DNA of 64,000 bases, taken from positions 1-64,000 of the IMG/VR virus record IMGVR_UViG_3300046516_001034; one strand, 5' to 3'. Of this stretch, positions 44,923 to 53,236 are shown in pieces. The notes under the pieces are model-generated. The model worked only from the letters and a program-made list of their open reading frames with translations. It was not told the origin of the DNA and made no database searches. The translations under genes and the position numbers were made by a program. Position 1 is the first letter of the stretch. Every line of letters begins with the position of its first letter. The stretch comes from a virus.

Positions 44923-45205
44923 TGTCCTCTCTCCTCTTCACAATCAACCTATACTGGAACTTACCATTGCCGATGTATACTCGGTCTACAGTGTGACCAC
45001 CGAATTTCTCCTTGCGGAGATCACGTAACCTAGCTGATACGGATGTTTGCATAACCCGGACGCCGTGGTCTTCACGGATCAGTGCAACAATACCCCATAT
45101 CGTCCGCCATCTGCCGTCATACATAAGATTGTATACCCAGCTTAATTGCTGGTTTAGTCGCGGCTCGTCTGCCGGAGTAACCGTATCTCCGCCAAAGTCA
45201 CTCAT
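44840..45205 (-). CDS. winged-helix-like DNA-binding protein
   Basis: 121 aa. LSWVYNLMYDGRWRTIWGIV, ALIREDHGVRV, TSVSARLRDLRKEKFGG and a beta wing (DRVYIGNGKFQYRLI) make a plausible winged helix. The C-terminal 28 residues overlap the next gene in another frame and may be unstructured. The upstream half-palindrome (AGTAACTCTA) abuts the ATG. Possible regulator of the early operon. Confidence 0.55.
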   Translation of the reverse strand: MSDFGGDTVTPADEPRLNQQLSWVYNLMYDGRWRTIWGIVALIREDHGVRVMQTSVSARLRDLRKEKFGGHTVDRVYIGNGKFQYRLIVKRREDSGSIECSGTHQAGARDGSEDQIRRDGA

Positions 45206-45210
45206 TAGAG

Positions 45211-46071
45211 TTACTTCTTTCCGGTCAACGCCAATTTCTTAGCGTTGAACGCCATGAAAGCGTCCTTGCGGTTGCTCTCGCTCGCAGAGTTATCTGGATG
45301 CAGGCAATTACGGATATTGTTGAACTCCGTTTCGGTGAAGATTGCTCTATGAGAATTGATCATCTTGTTGTAGTGAACGGCTTTCTCCCCTGCTTCTTTA
45401 GTCATACGGTCAAGCGTCTCGCGATGCTCCTTTATATGAGCGCGCACGCGCTCTTCGAACGTCGCTTCGCGCACTGCGTCCAATATTTTAATCTGCGCAT
45501 CGATATGGCGGATGGACGCTTTAGTAAACTCAGGTTTTGGCGGCGTGGTTGTATTTTCTGCACGCACCACTCTAAGTGCGGTATCTGCTGTGGAGTTATG
45601 AACTTTGGCAGTTCTAACCACATCATCTCGCTTTGGCAGCACGCCGGTATTCTGTTGGATCGCTCGGACAATCTCAATTGTTGCATCCGTCTTGGGGGAA
45701 CGGGTAGTTTTAGGCGTAGGGGTATCTTTACTAGCGCTAGTAAAGGTCCGATCTATCAGTTGGATAGACCGGCTCTCCGTTTTTTCCATCAGGATACGCG
45801 CTTGTGCCGGATCTTTGCCCCACCGAATTAGTGCGGCGCGATCTTGGTGGTTAGGCGCTCTGTTTCCAAAGCGTGTATCGAGCCACCCTCCGAACGCCCG
45901 GTCGTTACCGCCATGATCTTCGCGTACGCCAGCCAATTCAATAGCTAGCTCTAGCGTCCCCTCTATCCACTCGGTGTCGCCTTTAGCACGTCGTTTCATA
46001 GCAGCTTCAATCTTAAGCGCCCGTCGCTCAAGCACATCAGGAAGCTTGACAATAGTCTCATTCTCTGGCAT
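45211..46071 (-). CDS. unknown protein with J-like end
   Basis: 286 aa from ATG 46071; longer frames lack support. N-terminal part helical with DGTLELAIELAG-like composition and FGGWLDTRFGNRAPNHQDRA, then a Thr/Pro linker, a helical region and a terminal NNIRNCLHPDNSAS...RKDAFMAFNAKKL. The H-P-D triplet in that setting resembles the J-domain-like ends of some phage proteins. Might be a replication accessory or regulator; no firm family. Confidence 0.5.
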   Translation of the reverse strand: MPENETIVKLPDVLERRALKIEAAMKRRAKGDTEWIEGTLELAIELAGVREDHGGNDRAFGGWLDTRFGNRAPNHQDRAALIRWGKDPAQARILMEKTESRSIQLIDRTFTSASKDTPTPKTTRSPKTDATIEIVRAIQQNTGVLPKRDDVVRTAKVHNSTADTALRVVRAENTTTPPKPEFTKASIRHIDAQIKILDAVREATFEERVRAHIKEHRETLDRMTKEAGEKAVHYNKMINSHRAIFTETEFNNIRNCLHPDNSASESNRKDAFMAFNAKKLALTGKK

Positions 46072-46103
46072 AAGTAACTCTCCTAGAGTTAGGCGGCGTG
46101 ATA

Positions 46104-46140
46104 GGGCCGGAGAGAGTAGCATCTCTCCGGCCCCCTTTTT
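46104..46140 (+). terminator. strong intrinsic terminator facing against the reverse operon
   Basis: GGGCCGGAGAGA (46104-46115) pairs perfectly with TCTCTCCGGCCC (46122-46133), then CCTTTTT. The T-run is on the forward strand, although all genes around are on the reverse strand. Confidence 0.75.
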
Positions 46141-46141
46141 A

Positions 46142-46531
46142 TTACTCGGCGGCGGCGATATCACCGGCTTCGGTGTGCCCCGCATGAGCAATCAGCGCAC
46201 GGCTGCGGTTGATCAACCGCACAACTGCCGTCACTAATTTCGACATGTTGTACTCAGCGAAGTAATGCAGATGTTGCTCTGCTTCCACTTGCGCCATAAC
46301 ATGCCGCGTAGCTTCGTACATGTCGAAGATCACGCGTCCCGTCTGCGTTTCATTCTTCACCGCATTGGCGAACTGAATGAAAAGCGGGTCTTTCTCCCAA
46401 CACGCAAGAAAATACGGCCTGATCATATGAACAAGCGGCATCTTGCGCAAAGGCATGGAAGGAGGCTTGACGGGCAGGGGGTTCGTATAATGAACCTCCT
46501 TGGTGAGGTACGATTTGGCTTCTTCGACCAT
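46142..46531 (-). CDS. hypothetical protein
   Basis: 129 aa, ATG preceded by AGGAGCG. Mostly helical, with FLACWEKDPLFIQFANAVKN and QHLHYFAEYNMSKLVTAVV. No membrane segment or motif recognised. Separate from the SNF2-like gene by 68 bases containing a TGATAGTTG word (46591) and a small hairpin. Confidence 0.6.
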   Translation of the reverse strand: MVEEAKSYLTKEVHYTNPLPVKPPSMPLRKMPLVHMIRPYFLACWEKDPLFIQFANAVKNETQTGRVIFDMYEATRHVMAQVEAEQHLHYFAEYNMSKLVTAVVRLINRSRALIAHAGHTEAGDIAAAE

Positions 46532-46599
46532 TTTACGCTCCTATGTCCCCGGTTAGCGGATACTGGCAGCGCGGGGCCACTGCCAATGCGTGATAGTTG

Positions 46600-48006
46600 T
46601 TACTCTGCCGAGTTATCCTCGGTGATCGCCTCCACGATCTCAAGGAACCTGTTCTGTAGCGCTTCGTTCTTGCCTAAGAGTTTGTAAATTCGTTTCTCCA
46701 TCGGCGTGCCGCCTACCATAGCGACGAGTGTTTTCGCGTCTTGTCCCACCCGGTATGTGCGGCCGTTGGCTTGAGTGAACGTCTCCAGCGATGTTACAGG
46801 ACCGGCCCATATGGTCGTGTTCGCTGCGGTGAGCGTCAGGCTGTGGCTCATACATACCGGGTGAGCTAGTAAAACTTTGTAGCGAGGCGTGTCCTGAAAG
46901 TCGCCAAAGATAACATCACGCTTGGTGGTGAGAACGTCGCCGGTCACCACGGCATGAGGTATCTTATTCTCGGTCAACATCACATCCAGCGCAGCGACTG
47001 CGCTCTTAAACGGCGCGAAGAGAATGACCTTCTTCGATGCGCTATCAATGAGATCGAGGATAAGCTGGAGGCGCGGCGTGTTATCAAGATGGACCGTTCG
47101 ACCTTCGCGAGTGTAGACATAGCCGATAGCGATCTGGAGAAGCTTCGAGAGAACAGCGCCCGCGTTGAGAGCATCGATCTTGTTCTCTCCAACAAGCGCA
47201 ATCGCTTTCTGCCGCATGCCATCATACACTCGCTGTTGCTTGGGGGTTAGCTCGGCCTCGTAGTAGTTGGTAACTCTCGGGGGTAACTCGGTCACTTCAT
47301 CCAAGCGAAACCTAACGCTGGGTTGCATGCATGATACCGCACGTTCCTCGGCGTTGGGCTTGGGCCGCCACTGCCATCCCTGCGTATCCATCTTGATCAT
47401 CAGTTGATCGCGGAAGATGGTGAAGTACTTCGGCACCGTCCACGGCGTTAGGCACGAGCATGGCCCCCACACATCGGTGACGGCGCGCGGCATGGGTGAG
47501 CCAGTAAGCGCCCACACATAGGACTTGGGCCGCACGTAATCGCGAAGAGTACTTGTAAGTCCACTGCGTCCGTTGCGATACACCGCCGCCTCGTCGGCGC
47601 ACACCACGTCGATATCGTTGCGCTCGACCAATTCGTCGTAGATGATCTCAAGCCCCTTGTGGTTAACGATATACACATCCACATTCAAGCGCAATCTCAA
47701 CAAGCGCTTGGCCTTGGTGCCATGCAGCACTACGCACTTGAGCCACGGCAGATTGAACATGATCTCGCGTCGCCATGTGCGGCTCATTGCGCTGAGGGGG
47801 CAGATCACCAGCATCTTATGCGCAATGCCAGCTTTGCGCAGCGCGTCGTAGGCGAACAACACGCTCCTTGTTTTACCCGTCCCTAAGTCATTCAAGCAGT
47901 ACGCCCGCTTGTTCTCCATGAACAGCGCAGCGGTGAGCTTCTGCACATGGAATGCGCTCGGTGGGAACGTGTACTCGATGTTACTGAGCGGCGCGTGAAT
48001 GTTCAT
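46600..48006 (-). CDS. SNF2-family DNA helicase/translocase
   Basis: 468 aa. Walker A LGTGKT (residues 41-46), motif Ia LVICPLSAM, Walker B CADEAA (138-141, DEAA instead of DEAH), motif III ALTGSPMP, and motif VI QANGRTYRVGQ near 415. This is the two-lobe SNF2/RAD54 helicase core. ATP-driven translocase expected in replication, recombination or fork restart. The start overlaps the VRR-NUC nuclease gene by 26 bases, a pairing common in phages. Confidence 0.85.
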   Translation of the reverse strand: MNIHAPLSNIEYTFPPSAFHVQKLTAALFMENKRAYCLNDLGTGKTRSVLFAYDALRKAGIAHKMLVICPLSAMSRTWRREIMFNLPWLKCVVLHGTKAKRLLRLRLNVDVYIVNHKGLEIIYDELVERNDIDVVCADEAAVYRNGRSGLTSTLRDYVRPKSYVWALTGSPMPRAVTDVWGPCSCLTPWTVPKYFTIFRDQLMIKMDTQGWQWRPKPNAEERAVSCMQPSVRFRLDEVTELPPRVTNYYEAELTPKQQRVYDGMRQKAIALVGENKIDALNAGAVLSKLLQIAIGYVYTREGRTVHLDNTPRLQLILDLIDSASKKVILFAPFKSAVAALDVMLTENKIPHAVVTGDVLTTKRDVIFGDFQDTPRYKVLLAHPVCMSHSLTLTAANTTIWAGPVTSLETFTQANGRTYRVGQDAKTLVAMVGGTPMEKRIYKLLGKNEALQNRFLEIVEAITEDNSAE

Positions 48007-48283
48007 CCAGCCATTCCTTTAACTCTTGTAGAGTAACGTCATCATCAATCACAAACACCTTCGCTCCCATGTGTTCCAGCTTCTCAATCATTAGTTGCTG
48101 TCGTAGCGTTGGTTGTTTCCCCAGCGCTTTTGTTTCAACAAAGAACGCCCTCGCGCCAGCAAGCATGCAGTGAAAATCTAATCCCGCCGCGCCCATACCC
48201 ATCTGCACGGGCTGAAAGTAATACGCGCCGTAGTTATCTAGCAGTTTACGAACTTTTGCTTTGACCTTTCCCTCTGGCGTCAC
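47981..48283 (-). CDS. VRR-NUC nuclease (resolvase-like)
   Basis: 100 aa. VRR-NUC pattern: GMGAAGLDF with Asp 36, FFVETKALG with Glu 50 and Lys 52, then QPTLRQQLMIEKLEHMGAKV. Members are stand-alone structure-specific nucleases of the PD-(D/E)XK superfamily, suggested to cut branched DNA. Overlaps both neighbours, so it is translationally coupled to the SNF2-like helicase. A palindrome (48019-48036) lies in its last codons, just before the helicase start. Confidence 0.85.
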   Translation of the reverse strand: MTPEGKVKAKVRKLLDNYGAYYFQPVQMGMGAAGLDFHCMLAGARAFFVETKALGKQPTLRQQLMIEKLEHMGAKVFVIDDDVTLQELKEWLDEHSRAAQ

Positions 48284-48546
48284 TGGATCAGCTTCCTATC
48301 CGGTATGTAGATCGTCGTCTGCTCAAGCATGCGCTTCAGCATCGCCACTGCGTAGGCCGCGTCGTTGAGGGTAGCGAACTTGTGGCGCTCGATCACCTTG
48401 CCGTCCGGGTCCATATGCGCCACGGTGTAGTGCGCGCCGTCATGATCGAGATGGATGCCATGCTCGTTGACTTCCCACACGGTGCCGATGATATCACGCG
48501 TGATGCGCTGGCGGTTGAACAGTTGGTACAGTGGGTTGTTGCTCAT
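48280..48546 (-). CDS. hypothetical protein
   Basis: 88 aa from ATG 48546, overlapping both neighbours by four bases. Beta-rich centre (VWEVNEHGIHLDHDGAHYTV) then one helix. No motif recognised. Located between two nuclease genes, so possibly part of the same recombination module. Confidence 0.6.
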   Translation of the reverse strand: MSNNPLYQLFNRQRITRDIIGTVWEVNEHGIHLDHDGAHYTVAHMDPDGKVIERHKFATLNDAAYAVAMLKRMLEQTTIYIPDRKLIQ

Positions 48547-49277
48547 TGCACGCGCCTTTGACGTTTGCCGTGGAACTCGCACGAGGCCACAGGACAATAT
48601 TCATAACACAACCCGCCGGGCTTGGGTTCGAACACGTTGGTTTTGTGCGCGCTCTCCATTGCGATTACTCTCGGGAGTAACGTGGAGATCGCTTGCGGCA
48701 TATCGCTGCGCTTGAAGTCTTCGTGCGACGTGTCGTTGTACTCGGTCCATAGGAACTCAGTGCGCACCTGATCCACGTCCTTGTAATGGCAAAACACCAT
48801 GTACGCGCTCAACATAAGCTGCGTCCACTCGTCCTTGGGCTTACCGGTTTTGTAGTCCACGATGTGGCCTAGAAATCTTCCCTTCACGTTGGAGGGTATG
48901 ATCCTCAAGTAATCGATCTTGCCGCGCAGCCACACGCCTTTCTCGAAGAACCCGACCGGCGTTCCCTCTTTATCTACGGCTAACTTAAGTTCACACTGGA
49001 TGATCTGGAGCGGGCTTATCTCGTTGGTCAGCCGTGTCGCCCACTTCTCCATGTAGCCGAACTCTGGCGGCAGCTTCTTGTCGCTGGCGACGCGCGAGTA
49101 CATCGCGCCGTGCAGCGCATCGCCGCGCGCTAGCTCTTGCGACTTAACCTCTTCGGTGCTCTTGCGCAGGTCAACTTCGGCATACCGATGTGGACAGGTT
49201 TCATAATTTTTTAGTTTACTGTAGGACCACGCGAAGCCGCGTGGCTTCACCTGTTGGGGCGGCGGGGCTAGGGTCAT
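48543..49277 (-). CDS. Cas4/RecB-like PD-(D/E)XK nuclease
   Basis: 244 aa. SYSKLKNYETCPHRY at residues 18-32, the typical RecB/Cas4 entry motif; GKIDYL with Asp 122; DYKTG with Asp 141 and Lys 143; and a C-terminal CYEYCPVASC with Cys 224, 228, 233. With Cys 28 this gives four cysteines placed as in iron-sulphur Cas4/AddB-type nucleases. Probably a DNA exonuclease for recombination or end processing. No CRISPR array is present. Confidence 0.8.
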   Translation of the reverse strand: MTLAPPPQQVKPRGFAWSYSKLKNYETCPHRYAEVDLRKSTEEVKSQELARGDALHGAMYSRVASDKKLPPEFGYMEKWATRLTNEISPLQIIQCELKLAVDKEGTPVGFFEKGVWLRGKIDYLRIIPSNVKGRFLGHIVDYKTGKPKDEWTQLMLSAYMVFCHYKDVDQVRTEFLWTEYNDTSHEDFKRSDMPQAISTLLPRVIAMESAHKTNVFEPKPGGLCYEYCPVASCEFHGKRQRRVQ

Positions 49278-49723
49278 GTGACGATCAACCTAAACTGTGC
49301 GATCAACTGGTCGCTGGGAAAACTATCCACCTGTTCCTTCACCACGCCTTCCTTGCCGTCAAGGAGAAAGAAAACATACACCGTGTCGTCGTGCACTTGG
49401 CAGTGGATGAAGTCTCTTGGTTTAAGCAGAAACTCGCCGCGCACGCCGCACATGCGGCCGATAAAAAGTTTCCGGGCAATGTCATGCGGCGATGATTGTG
49501 TGTTCTGCGCTGATTGCTGCGCCGCCGACCAATCTTGGTATTGTGCGTTCTGCGCCGCTTGCGCATATGCATATGAATGCGGGTCAGGTGCGCCAAGCGT
49601 CGGCTGCATAGCTAACAACTTATTAAGATCTACTCCCACCTTGTTACTCCACTGAGTAAGCTTCGAGAAAAAGCTTGATCTTGGTTTTGTCGGGGGCGGG
49701 GATGCTGTACTTGCCTCGTCCAT
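49274..49723 (-). CDS. hypothetical protein with Ala/Gln linker
   Basis: 149 aa. N-terminus Ser/Pro/Lys-rich, middle Ala/Gln/Tyr-rich (AYAQAAQNAQYQDW), C-terminal 70 residues a compact beta domain (LLKPRDFIHCQVHDDTVYVF). Overlaps the nuclease start by four bases and the winged-helix gene by 80. No family recognised. Confidence 0.55.
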   Translation of the reverse strand: MDEASTASPPPTKPRSSFFSKLTQWSNKVGVDLNKLLAMQPTLGAPDPHSYAYAQAAQNAQYQDWSAAQQSAQNTQSSPHDIARKLFIGRMCGVRGEFLLKPRDFIHCQVHDDTVYVFFLLDGKEGVVKEQVDSFPSDQLIAQFRLIVT

Positions 49724-49955
49724 CGTTGATGATCCAAATTCTCTTAGCTTCTAGCTTTCTTCGCAACGCGTAGATCACCTGCCGCGCTGGGTAGCTCACT
49801 TCGGGGAAGTCATCCTTGTGCACCCAGTTACTCTCCAAGAGTTTTTGCAAATATCCTGCCTCGTTGAGCGACAGCCCGAACGCAGCGATCAGGATTTTCT
49901 GATCGGCAAGGATCGGCACATCTTGTTCCTCGGTAATGAACTTCATCAGCGACAT
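49644..49955 (-). CDS. winged-helix-like protein
   Basis: 103 aa from ATG 49955, six bases after GGAGG (an in-frame TTG at 49973 is less likely). Helix-turn-helix-like FGLSLNEAGYLQKLL, YPARQVIYALRRKLEAKRI and a wing (WIINDGRGKYSI). First gene after promoter 49980-50008, so a possible regulator of the downstream nuclease and helicase genes. A palindrome (49643-49660) straddles its stop region. Confidence 0.55.
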   Translation of the reverse strand: MSLMKFITEEQDVPILADQKILIAAFGLSLNEAGYLQKLLESNWVHKDDFPEVSYPARQVIYALRRKLEAKRIWIINDGRGKYSIPAPDKTKIKLFLEAYSVE

Positions 49956-49979
49956 ATTAACCTCCACCCCCAATCGCTG

Positions 49980-50008
49980 CCTATAGCATATGTGTTAAAG
50001 GATGTCAA
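49980..50008 (-). promoter_or_regulatory. sigma-70-like promoter
   Basis: Reverse strand TTGACA (50003-50008), 17-base spacer, TATAGG (49980-49985). The spacer contains TTTAACACATATG, matching the promoter at 39622-39650. It lies within the end of the 64-aa gene and drives the nuclease-helicase genes. Confidence 0.65.
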
Positions 50009-50199
50009 GAGATATTTTTACACTTCATAACCGCGATGTGACGGCTCATTTCATCCATGTCCGACAGCACATGGAGAGCCGCCAGCGCGCAATCCATCTC
50101 GGTTTTGTAGTAGCCGTCAAGTTGGGTGACGTTGCGTGCGTCATTGTCGTCGCACGCTGGCGCGCCAGCGACGCACACATAGATCACCACTACCCACAT
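50005..50199 (-). CDS. small exported cysteine-containing protein
   Basis: 64 aa from ATG 50199, overlapping the polymerase stop. Begins with a short hydrophobic segment (WVVVIYVCVAGAPA) that may be a signal peptide or anchor, then DDNDARNVTQ and a helical part with Cys residues (MDCALAALHV, MKCKN). Function unknown. Confidence 0.5.
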   Translation of the reverse strand: MWVVVIYVCVAGAPACDDNDARNVTQLDGYYKTEMDCALAALHVLSDMDEMSRHIAVMKCKNIS

Positions 50200-52085
50200 G
50201 TGAACTCTTCCATCTCGCCAAAATTCTTTCCCAGTTTTACCTCGGCATTCAGAGGGAGCCCCTCGGCCCACGGCGCATTGCGCCGCATCTCGCCCAGCGC
50301 CACCAGCGCCATCGTTTGCGCGTACTCGTCTGGCACGCAGTGCACATTTTCGTCGTGCACGTTGAGAAGCACTCTCGGATCAGGTATGCCGTACTCACGC
50401 GCGCGTAGCTCGGTGTTGATGCCTGCTTCCACCACATGCTGCCGGTCCAAGTGCTGCACCACGTTCTCCACCATCTTGCCGCCATAAATCTTCTTGGTGA
50501 ACTGGCCGTATTTGTACCAATACTCGCGCTGGTCGTCCATGTGCAAATCATGGTAGTATAACCTTAAACCGCCGGGACTTATGATAGTTGTGCCATCCAC
50601 CACGCACGGCCCGATCTGCATGCCGTTCGCTTCGCCCTTAACCATCAATCCCAATACCCATCCCATTGTATTCCAGTAAGCTTTGATATGCTTAAACTGC
50701 GAGCGGTACACCTGCACCCAGTTGTCGCAACTCTCGGGAGTAACCCAGCTTATATCGATATTTTGATCGCGCGCCAAGTTGGTGATCGTATAGAGTAACT
50801 TCTTGGCGCTCATGCCGAAACCCAAACCCAAGATGCAAGTTTTGCCTACGAACCGTTGAGTTTTACTTATCTCGCGCGCGTCTTTCACCTGAAAGATTTC
50901 AGCGGCAAAGTTTCTATAGACATCATCGCCGTTAGCGAACTGCTGTAGTAAATCCATTTCCCCCGCCAGCCACGCGGTGAGCCGCGCCTCGATCTGCGCT
51001 GCGTCTACGGCAACAATCGTGTACCCGGGCGGCGCGATGATCGCAGTGCGTATCTCCTTGCCCTTGCGCGCCCCAAGGTTCTGCATGTTGAGCTTCCAGT
51101 CGCCTGAGTACCTGTGAGTGTGCGCGCCTGAGTATCGCAACGGGCATGGCAGCAGGGGCGCATCGAGCATGTTGCTGGCGCAGGTGGCGATATTAAATAA
51201 CCTTTGTGAGCGAGTGACTTCTATCGTGCTTTTCACTCCTAACCGTGCGCCTACCAGTGTTTGCACATCCGGGTCGTCGTGCTCCAGCAGCGCAACAAAC
51301 GCCTCGTCGCTCTTGGCGAATGCGTAGGTTTCTTTATTCGTCGTGGAAGATATCTTGGTAGGCGGCTCAACGCCTAACTCTCGGAGTAACTGCGCGAACT
51401 GTAGGTTGCTCATCAGTTCAGTGCGCTCGTGATTAACGCGCGTCAGTAGCTCGTGCTGGCGCACTAAGAGTTCTGAGATGTACGCGCTAAGAGCTTTCAT
51501 GTTGGCATGCAACTTTGGTTGCGTCGCCATACGTATTACGCGATCCATGATCAGCGCTTCACTCGGCGGAAACTCGGGCGCAAGGTGGAAGAAAATGCTC
51601 CTGCATCCCTCCACGTCGTTGAGCGTGTAGCCGGTCCACGCCATCAGTAACCCGGCATCGCGCTCCAAGTCGGCCCAATGCTTGCCGCTCATGTTGTGAA
51701 TGAACTCACCCTTGGGCGGGAACCCTAAGAATTTCAATAGGTTGGCAAGCGACAAGCGACCATTGGGAACTCTATGGAGTAACAACGCCCGCGCCATACT
51801 GAGCGTGCACAGCAATCCATCGGGGTGGATGTTGTAGCGGTAAGAAAGAACGCACGCATCGAACAGCGCGTTGTGCGAGATGGCTGCGTAGGGTTGCTTG
51901 ATGCTGCGCAGAAAACCTGCTATCTCGTCCTGTTTCAACAGGAACGCGGGCTCATGCTCGATGGCGACGCCGCACCCCAATGTTTCCCAACGCTCGTCAA
52001 GGACGTACTCGATGGGCGATAGCTTGCCAAGCGTGTACGATGCTTTATCGTAGAACGTTTCCAGATCGAAGAACACGCGGATCAT
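50190..52085 (-). CDS. family A DNA polymerase with 3'-5' exonuclease
   Basis: 631 aa. Proofreading domain: FDLET near the start (catalytic Asp and Glu) and ISHNALFDACVL. Polymerase: motif A VAVDAAQIEARLTAWLAG near residue 358, motif B RFVGKTCILGLGFGM, motif C LNVHDENV near 577. No 5'-3' exonuclease domain, as usual for phages. Replicates the genome with the primase-helicase. Start overlaps the neighbouring gene by four bases. Confidence 0.9.
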   Translation of the reverse strand: MIRVFFDLETFYDKASYTLGKLSPIEYVLDERWETLGCGVAIEHEPAFLLKQDEIAGFLRSIKQPYAAISHNALFDACVLSYRYNIHPDGLLCTLSMARALLLHRVPNGRLSLANLLKFLGFPPKGEFIHNMSGKHWADLERDAGLLMAWTGYTLNDVEGCRSIFFHLAPEFPPSEALIMDRVIRMATQPKLHANMKALSAYISELLVRQHELLTRVNHERTELMSNLQFAQLLRELGVEPPTKISSTTNKETYAFAKSDEAFVALLEHDDPDVQTLVGARLGVKSTIEVTRSQRLFNIATCASNMLDAPLLPCPLRYSGAHTHRYSGDWKLNMQNLGARKGKEIRTAIIAPPGYTIVAVDAAQIEARLTAWLAGEMDLLQQFANGDDVYRNFAAEIFQVKDAREISKTQRFVGKTCILGLGFGMSAKKLLYTITNLARDQNIDISWVTPESCDNWVQVYRSQFKHIKAYWNTMGWVLGLMVKGEANGMQIGPCVVDGTTIISPGGLRLYYHDLHMDDQREYWYKYGQFTKKIYGGKMVENVVQHLDRQHVVEAGINTELRAREYGIPDPRVLLNVHDENVHCVPDEYAQTMALVALGEMRRNAPWAEGLPLNAEVKLGKNFGEMEEFTCG

Positions 52086-52873
52086 TGTGCTGCCATTCTG
52101 ATCTGACGGCGCATGAGATCGCCATACACGCCGTCATTCAACCACTTTTCTGCGATCTCCTGCATGTCGCCCACCACCATTGCGCTCACCAGCTTGTGAT
52201 CCCGCATCACACTCACTACTGAGTTTTTACCCTCTTCGCGCTGATCGGTGGAGTGCAGCATCCGGTACTGGCCCCAAAGTTGTTTCGCATTTCGCCGGAT
52301 ATCGTTAATCCGCTGAGTAAGCACAGGGAAGTTATCCGGCGACTTGCGATCCTTGATGATCCGTATGTCGCGTTCGATCTGCACCTGATCGCGCTTGCGA
52401 TAACCTCCAAGGAACTCCTCGTTACTCTCCACGAGCAAATCGCGCATCCACGGCAGCAGATACGCCAGCACCTTTGTCTCCAAATCCATTTCGATAAACT
52501 TCTCAGTAATGAACACAAGCTCTTCCCACTGAGTAGCGACTTGGATGGGAAGCGCCAGCGCGCGGCCTAAGTTACTCTCGGGGGTTACCTTGCAGGTGTA
52601 GCCAGTCATCAGAAACACCGGGTACTTGATGGTAGAGTTGAAGCGAACGTACAATTTTACATCTCGCATACCATACCACGCACCCACTACGCCATGCCGA
52701 GGCGACGAATGCATGTGTTGCGCGGCTGCGCGGAAATCGCTTAACACGTTTTCGTCGTTGATCAGCCCCTCGTAAGCGTCGTCAATGGGGATATTCACTT
52801 CAACCCGCTCGGTAACGAAGGTAGCGGCCTCTGTGAGTTTTGTTTTAAAGAACGCTTTTAGCGCGATGTGCAT
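52082..52873 (-). CDS. hypothetical protein upstream of DNA polymerase
   Basis: 263 aa. The ribosome region is GGATCAACTATC directly before ATG, carrying the reverse complement of the TGATAGTTG word. Mixed alpha/beta; FFKTKLTEAATFVTERVEV, WYGMRDVKLYVRFN and a charged helical C-terminal half (QVQIERDIRIIKDRK). Coupled to the polymerase by a four-base overlap, so perhaps a replication accessory. No family recognised. Confidence 0.6.
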   Translation of the reverse strand: MHIALKAFFKTKLTEAATFVTERVEVNIPIDDAYEGLINDENVLSDFRAAAQHMHSSPRHGVVGAWYGMRDVKLYVRFNSTIKYPVFLMTGYTCKVTPESNLGRALALPIQVATQWEELVFITEKFIEMDLETKVLAYLLPWMRDLLVESNEEFLGGYRKRDQVQIERDIRIIKDRKSPDNFPVLTQRINDIRRNAKQLWGQYRMLHSTDQREEGKNSVVSVMRDHKLVSAMVVGDMQEIAEKWLNDGVYGDLMRRQIRMAAQ

Positions 52874-52930
52874 GATAGTTGATCCTGAGCAAGAGAAAAG
52901 TGTGAAGGTTTATGAGGTTTCACAGTTGCG

Positions 52931-53063
52931 GTAGACCCGCCAAGGGAACCGAACCCCATCTTGAAGGCTCATGCGCTTACGGAGAAACATGCTACCCCGT
53001 AAGTCAATGCCTAGCCGGTGCCTCCACTCCCGTTGCCGACAGTGAGCCCCTTGGCGGAGCTAC
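52931..53063 (-). ncRNA. candidate structured RNA
   Basis: A 133-base stretch between two reverse genes closes on itself: 52931-52946 and 53048-53063 pair by 10 plus 4 base pairs with one small internal mismatch (read in reverse, one of the two mismatches becomes U-G). Inside, CTTACGG (52976-52982) pairs with CCGTAAG (52997-53003), and read in reverse GGGTTCGGTTCCC resembles a tRNA T-arm. The outer right arm includes the TAG stop of the 52-aa gene. It does not fold as a standard tRNA. Could be an untranslated RNA or a processed leader of the 263-aa gene. Confidence 0.4.
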
Positions 53064-53218
53064 GATTTCTTTGGTTGCTTGGCGCGGGCGTATTTGCCAA
53101 CGCGAACTACGATCAACCGTGGATGCGTCGTGGGAACTGGTTGGTTCGGCATCGCGGATGCTTTGCCCATTGGCTTGTCAGTCGTGCCCTTGCGCCCTAT
53201 TCCTTTTACCGTTGCCAT
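53060..53218 (-). CDS. small basic protein
   Basis: 52 aa from ATG 53218, preceded by the palindrome 53219-53236, which supplies AGGAG. Lys/Arg/Pro-rich with a short beta stretch (RLIVVRVGKYA). Its stop lies in the outer stem of the structured RNA. No family recognised; nucleic-acid binding possible by charge. Confidence 0.55.
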   Translation of the reverse strand: MATVKGIGRKGTTDKPMGKASAMPNQPVPTTHPRLIVVRVGKYARAKQPKKS

Positions 53219-53236
53219 GTTACTCTCCTGAGTTAC
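53219..53236. repeat. dispersed palindrome at a gene junction
   Basis: GTTACTC-TCCT-GAGTTAC on the forward strand. In the reverse transcript it spans the upstream TAA stop, the AGGAG ribosome site and abuts the next ATG. Confidence 0.85.

Noticed and set aside
52931-53063. tRNA gene
   Set aside because: A T-arm-like hairpin is present in reverse, but the region is too long, the D- and anticodon arms do not form, and the T-stem has only four pairs.
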